DNA from: CAYWBU01 sp942491525
GTDB taxonomy: Bacteria > Desulfobacterota > Desulfomonilia > UBA1062
NCBI GenBank assembly: GCA_942491525.1
Contig: CALOBW010000044.1
Span: forward strand, 215,551 to 279,550
Length of the DNA stretch: 64,000 nt
Direction of reading: 5' to 3'
Shown piece by piece: positions 62,462 to 64,000 of the stretch; the stretch's first letter is position 1; each line of letters opens with the position of its first letter. Both the position numbers and the translations under genes were made by a program. The notes under the pieces were generated by a model. That model made no database searches. It was not told the origin of the DNA and saw only the letters and a program-made list of their open reading frames with translations.

Positions 62462-63621
62462 AAACCATGAAAGAGATCATCATCGGCCAGATCGAAAACG
62501 GCCCAAAAATCGTCAATGAAGTCGCCATGACCCGCAAGAACGGTCCCGACTACAGAACCGAAAGAACCCGCAGCGACGAGGCCGTGGCCACGCTGCACCC
62601 CAAAAACCTAAACCTGGTGGTGTCCGAGATCATCCCCGCCACCGAGGGCTCCCGGACCATCCGCCTGGTCTCAAAAACCGGCTACCTGCCCCCCTTTGAG
62701 GCGGGCCAGTACATCAACATCTTTGTCGAGATCGACGGCGTTAGAACCAGCCGGCCCTACAGCATCGCCTCATCGCCCCGCCAGCGGGCCTACTACGACA
62801 TCACCGTGGCCAAGATCCCCACGGGCTTCGTCTCGGACCACTTTGTGGACAATGTCAAGGTGGGCGACACATTCCAGGCCAACGGCCCGGCCGGCCAGTT
62901 CCGCTTCAACCCGGTCTTCCACGCCAGCAAGCACCTCTATCTGGCCGGCGGCAGCGGCATCACGCCCTTCAAGAGCATGATCAGTGAGGCCCTGGATGCG
63001 GGTCTGGAGCGCGATATCCATCTGATCTACGGCTGCCGCACAGAAGAGATGGCGATCTACCACCAGGAGCTCTCGGCCTATGCCGCCAAGCATGCCAACT
63101 TCACCTACTCGCTGGTGCTCTCGGAGCCCGCTGAGGGCTGGAGCGGCCGGACCGGCTTCCTGGATGCGACCTGCATCAGGGAGCTCTGCCCCGACGTAAT
63201 TGGGCGGACCGCCTACATCTGCGGCCCGCCGATCATGAACGACTTCTGCGTCAAGGCCCTCAATGAGCTCAAGGTGCCCAAACGCATGATCCGCCGCGAG
63301 ATGTTCGGCGCCCGCCAGGACATCCAGAACGAGCCCGGCTGGCCCGAGCAGCTGAGCGGCCATGAGACCTTCAGGCTCACGGTGGGGGGCAAAAGCTTTG
63401 AGGTGGCCGCAGGCGAGTCGCTGCTGACGGCCCTCGAGCGCAACCAGATCCGCATGAACGTCTGCTGCCGCTCCGGCGAGTGCAGCCTCTGCCGCATCAA
63501 GCTGGTCTCAGGAACAGTCTTTCAGCCGCGCGGCGTGCTGCTGCGCCACGCCGACGAGAAGTACGGCTACATCCACTCCTGCAAATCCTATCCCATCAGC
63601 GACGTGGAGATTCAGCTCTAA
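62458..63621 (+). CDS. Ferredoxin-NADP reductase-like protein with C-terminal 2Fe-2S domain
   Basis: The 387-residue protein starts at GTG 62458, overlapping the previous stop. After an unusual N-terminal extension (about 45 residues), an FAD domain has RPYSIASSP, an NAD(P) domain has LAGGSGITPFKSMI, YGCRTEEMAIYHQEL and AYICGPPIMND, and a plant-type 2Fe-2S domain has CCRSGECSLCRIKL with a final Cys in YIHSCKS. This order matches Hcr/PaaE-type reductases that pass electrons from NAD(P)H to a partner. The upstream FAD protein is the likely partner. Confidence 0.9.
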   Translation: MKTMKEIIIGQIENGPKIVNEVAMTRKNGPDYRTERTRSDEAVATLHPKNLNLVVSEIIPATEGSRTIRLVSKTGYLPPFEAGQYINIFVEIDGVRTSRPYSIASSPRQRAYYDITVAKIPTGFVSDHFVDNVKVGDTFQANGPAGQFRFNPVFHASKHLYLAGGSGITPFKSMISEALDAGLERDIHLIYGCRTEEMAIYHQELSAYAAKHANFTYSLVLSEPAEGWSGRTGFLDATCIRELCPDVIGRTAYICGPPIMNDFCVKALNELKVPKRMIRREMFGARQDIQNEPGWPEQLSGHETFRLTVGGKSFEVAAGESLLTALERNQIRMNVCCRSGECSLCRIKLVSGTVFQPRGVLLRHADEKYGYIHSCKSYPISDVEIQL

Positions 63622-63623
63622 AC

Positions 63624-63652
63624 AAAAAAGCCCCCGACGGCATGCCGGGGGC
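63624..63652 (-). terminator. Terminator of the mntP gene
   Basis: The dyad at 63630-63652 (GCCCCCG / CGGGGGC arms) is followed on the minus strand by TTTTTT. It may also end the plus-strand redox operon, although that side has no T-run. Confidence 0.8.
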
Positions 63653-63665
63653 CACTACGTTCTGC

Positions 63666-64000
63666 CTAGAGCAGATGTTCAAGCAGAATCTTGAGGCCGA
63701 TGGAGATCAGGACTGCCCCACCAAGACGCTCAGCCCAGACGCCGATCAGCGAACCGATGCGCTTGCCCAGGTAGACCCCGATCACGGAAAAGAGCGCGCA
63801 GACCAGGCCGATCAGGATTGCCGGGTAGATTATGGCTAGGTTCAGGGCGGCAAAGCTGAAACCGACCGCCGCGGCATCGATGCTGGTGGCGATCGAGAGC
63901 ATGACCAGGGTCATCCCGCGGGAGGGATCGCTGAGCTCCTCGGCCGCGTCCTTGGGCGAGAATGATTCCACGATCATCTTCAGGCCGATGGCCGCGAGCA
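63666..64000 (-). CDS. mntP: Manganese efflux pump MntP (5' end outside window)
   Basis: Only the C-terminal 110 residues are in the window; the frame continues through the right edge (LAAIGLKMIVESF...). Conserved MntP segments are ATSIDAAAVGFSFA with the metal-binding Asp, the short helix LAIIYPAILIGLVCALFSVIGVYLGKRIG, and GGAVLISIGLKILLEHL. These are inner-membrane spans. MntP exports Mn2+. It converges on the redox operon. Confidence 0.88.
   Translation of the reverse strand, partial: LAAIGLKMIVESFSPKDAAEELSDPSRGMTLVMLSIATSIDAAAVGFSFAALNLAIIYPAILIGLVCALFSVIGVYLGKRIGSLIGVWAERLGGAVLISIGLKILLEHLL

Overview
This 64 kb window reads as ordinary chromosome from a Gram-negative bacterium. Cell-envelope genes point that way: a porin and a second outer-membrane barrel ending in Phe, several lipoproteins with clear lipoboxes, and a PotABCD importer. 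The GC content is moderately high, genes are dense, TTG and GTG starts are common, and overlaps of the ATGA/TGATG kind are frequent. The proteobacterial-type Asd, the stand-alone FMN glutamate-synthase-like protein, and the XPB helicase paired with a helicase-associated protein would fit Desulfobacterota or a neighbouring deep proteobacterial group. That placement is an inference. I see no tRNA, rRNA, CRISPR array, insertion sequence, phage or transposase gene.

Layout. 1-3.0 kb: XPB helicase and its partner, which runs off the left edge. 3.1-5.6 kb: glycosyltransferase, single-domain response regulator and PHP phosphoesterase operon. 5.6-12.0 kb: three paralogous lipoproteins (beta-propeller-like), two of which share duplicated upstream DNA, with a HAD phosphatase between copies 1 and 2. 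12.1-17.0 kb: HAD-IB phosphatase, conserved lipoprotein, a lipoprotein that joins a DxDxT phosphatase to a glycerophosphodiesterase, a steroid-reductase-like membrane protein and a gamma-glutamylcyclotransferase-like protein. 17.1-21.3 kb: cysK, a truncated glycosyltransferase joined to a hisF lacking its 5' end, and a pabB-pabC fusion. 21.4-27 kb: a candidate small RNA, a 37-residue membrane peptide, an MFS pump and potABCD. 27-31.6 kb: periplasmic binding protein, a hexosamine kinase/nucleotidyltransferase pair and ychF. 31.7-36.8 kb: PDT-like/ACT/TyrA fusion, membrane protein, glutamate-synthase-like protein and asd.

37.1-41.5 kb is a coherent polyamine operon. SpeA makes agmatine. Carboxy(nor)spermidine dehydrogenase and NspC then build spermidine from putrescine and aspartate semialdehyde, the product of the nearby asd. 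Agmatine-to-putrescine enzymes are not in the window, and PotABCD at 23-27 kb would supply uptake. 41.6-49.5 kb: PilZ protein, umuDC, PEBP-like protein, sixA-like/ppa, an HD-GYP protein and a multi-PAS/GAF histidine kinase whose ATPase domain is degenerate. 49.6-54.2 kb: acyl-CoA synthetase, porin, then a visibly AT-richer segment with a barrel protein and a lipoprotein. 54.2-60.2 kb: methyltransferase, VOC protein, orphan betaine-type binding protein, HD-GYP/HDOD protein, and a RimK-TrkA_C fusion with a desuccinylase-like partner. 60.2-64 kb: a TetR repressor facing a flavoprotein/ferredoxin-reductase operon through two tandem operators, then a partial MntP.

I did not find a complete, clearly new multi-gene system. 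The observations most worth following are the GT2/hisF join at about 18,960; the phosphatase-GDPD fusion with an internal GC change; the duplicated lipoprotein units with 10-bp-period repeats; the PDT-remnant/ACT/TyrA enzyme; the candidate small RNA at 21.4 kb; the degenerate kinase; and the TetR-controlled redox pair.
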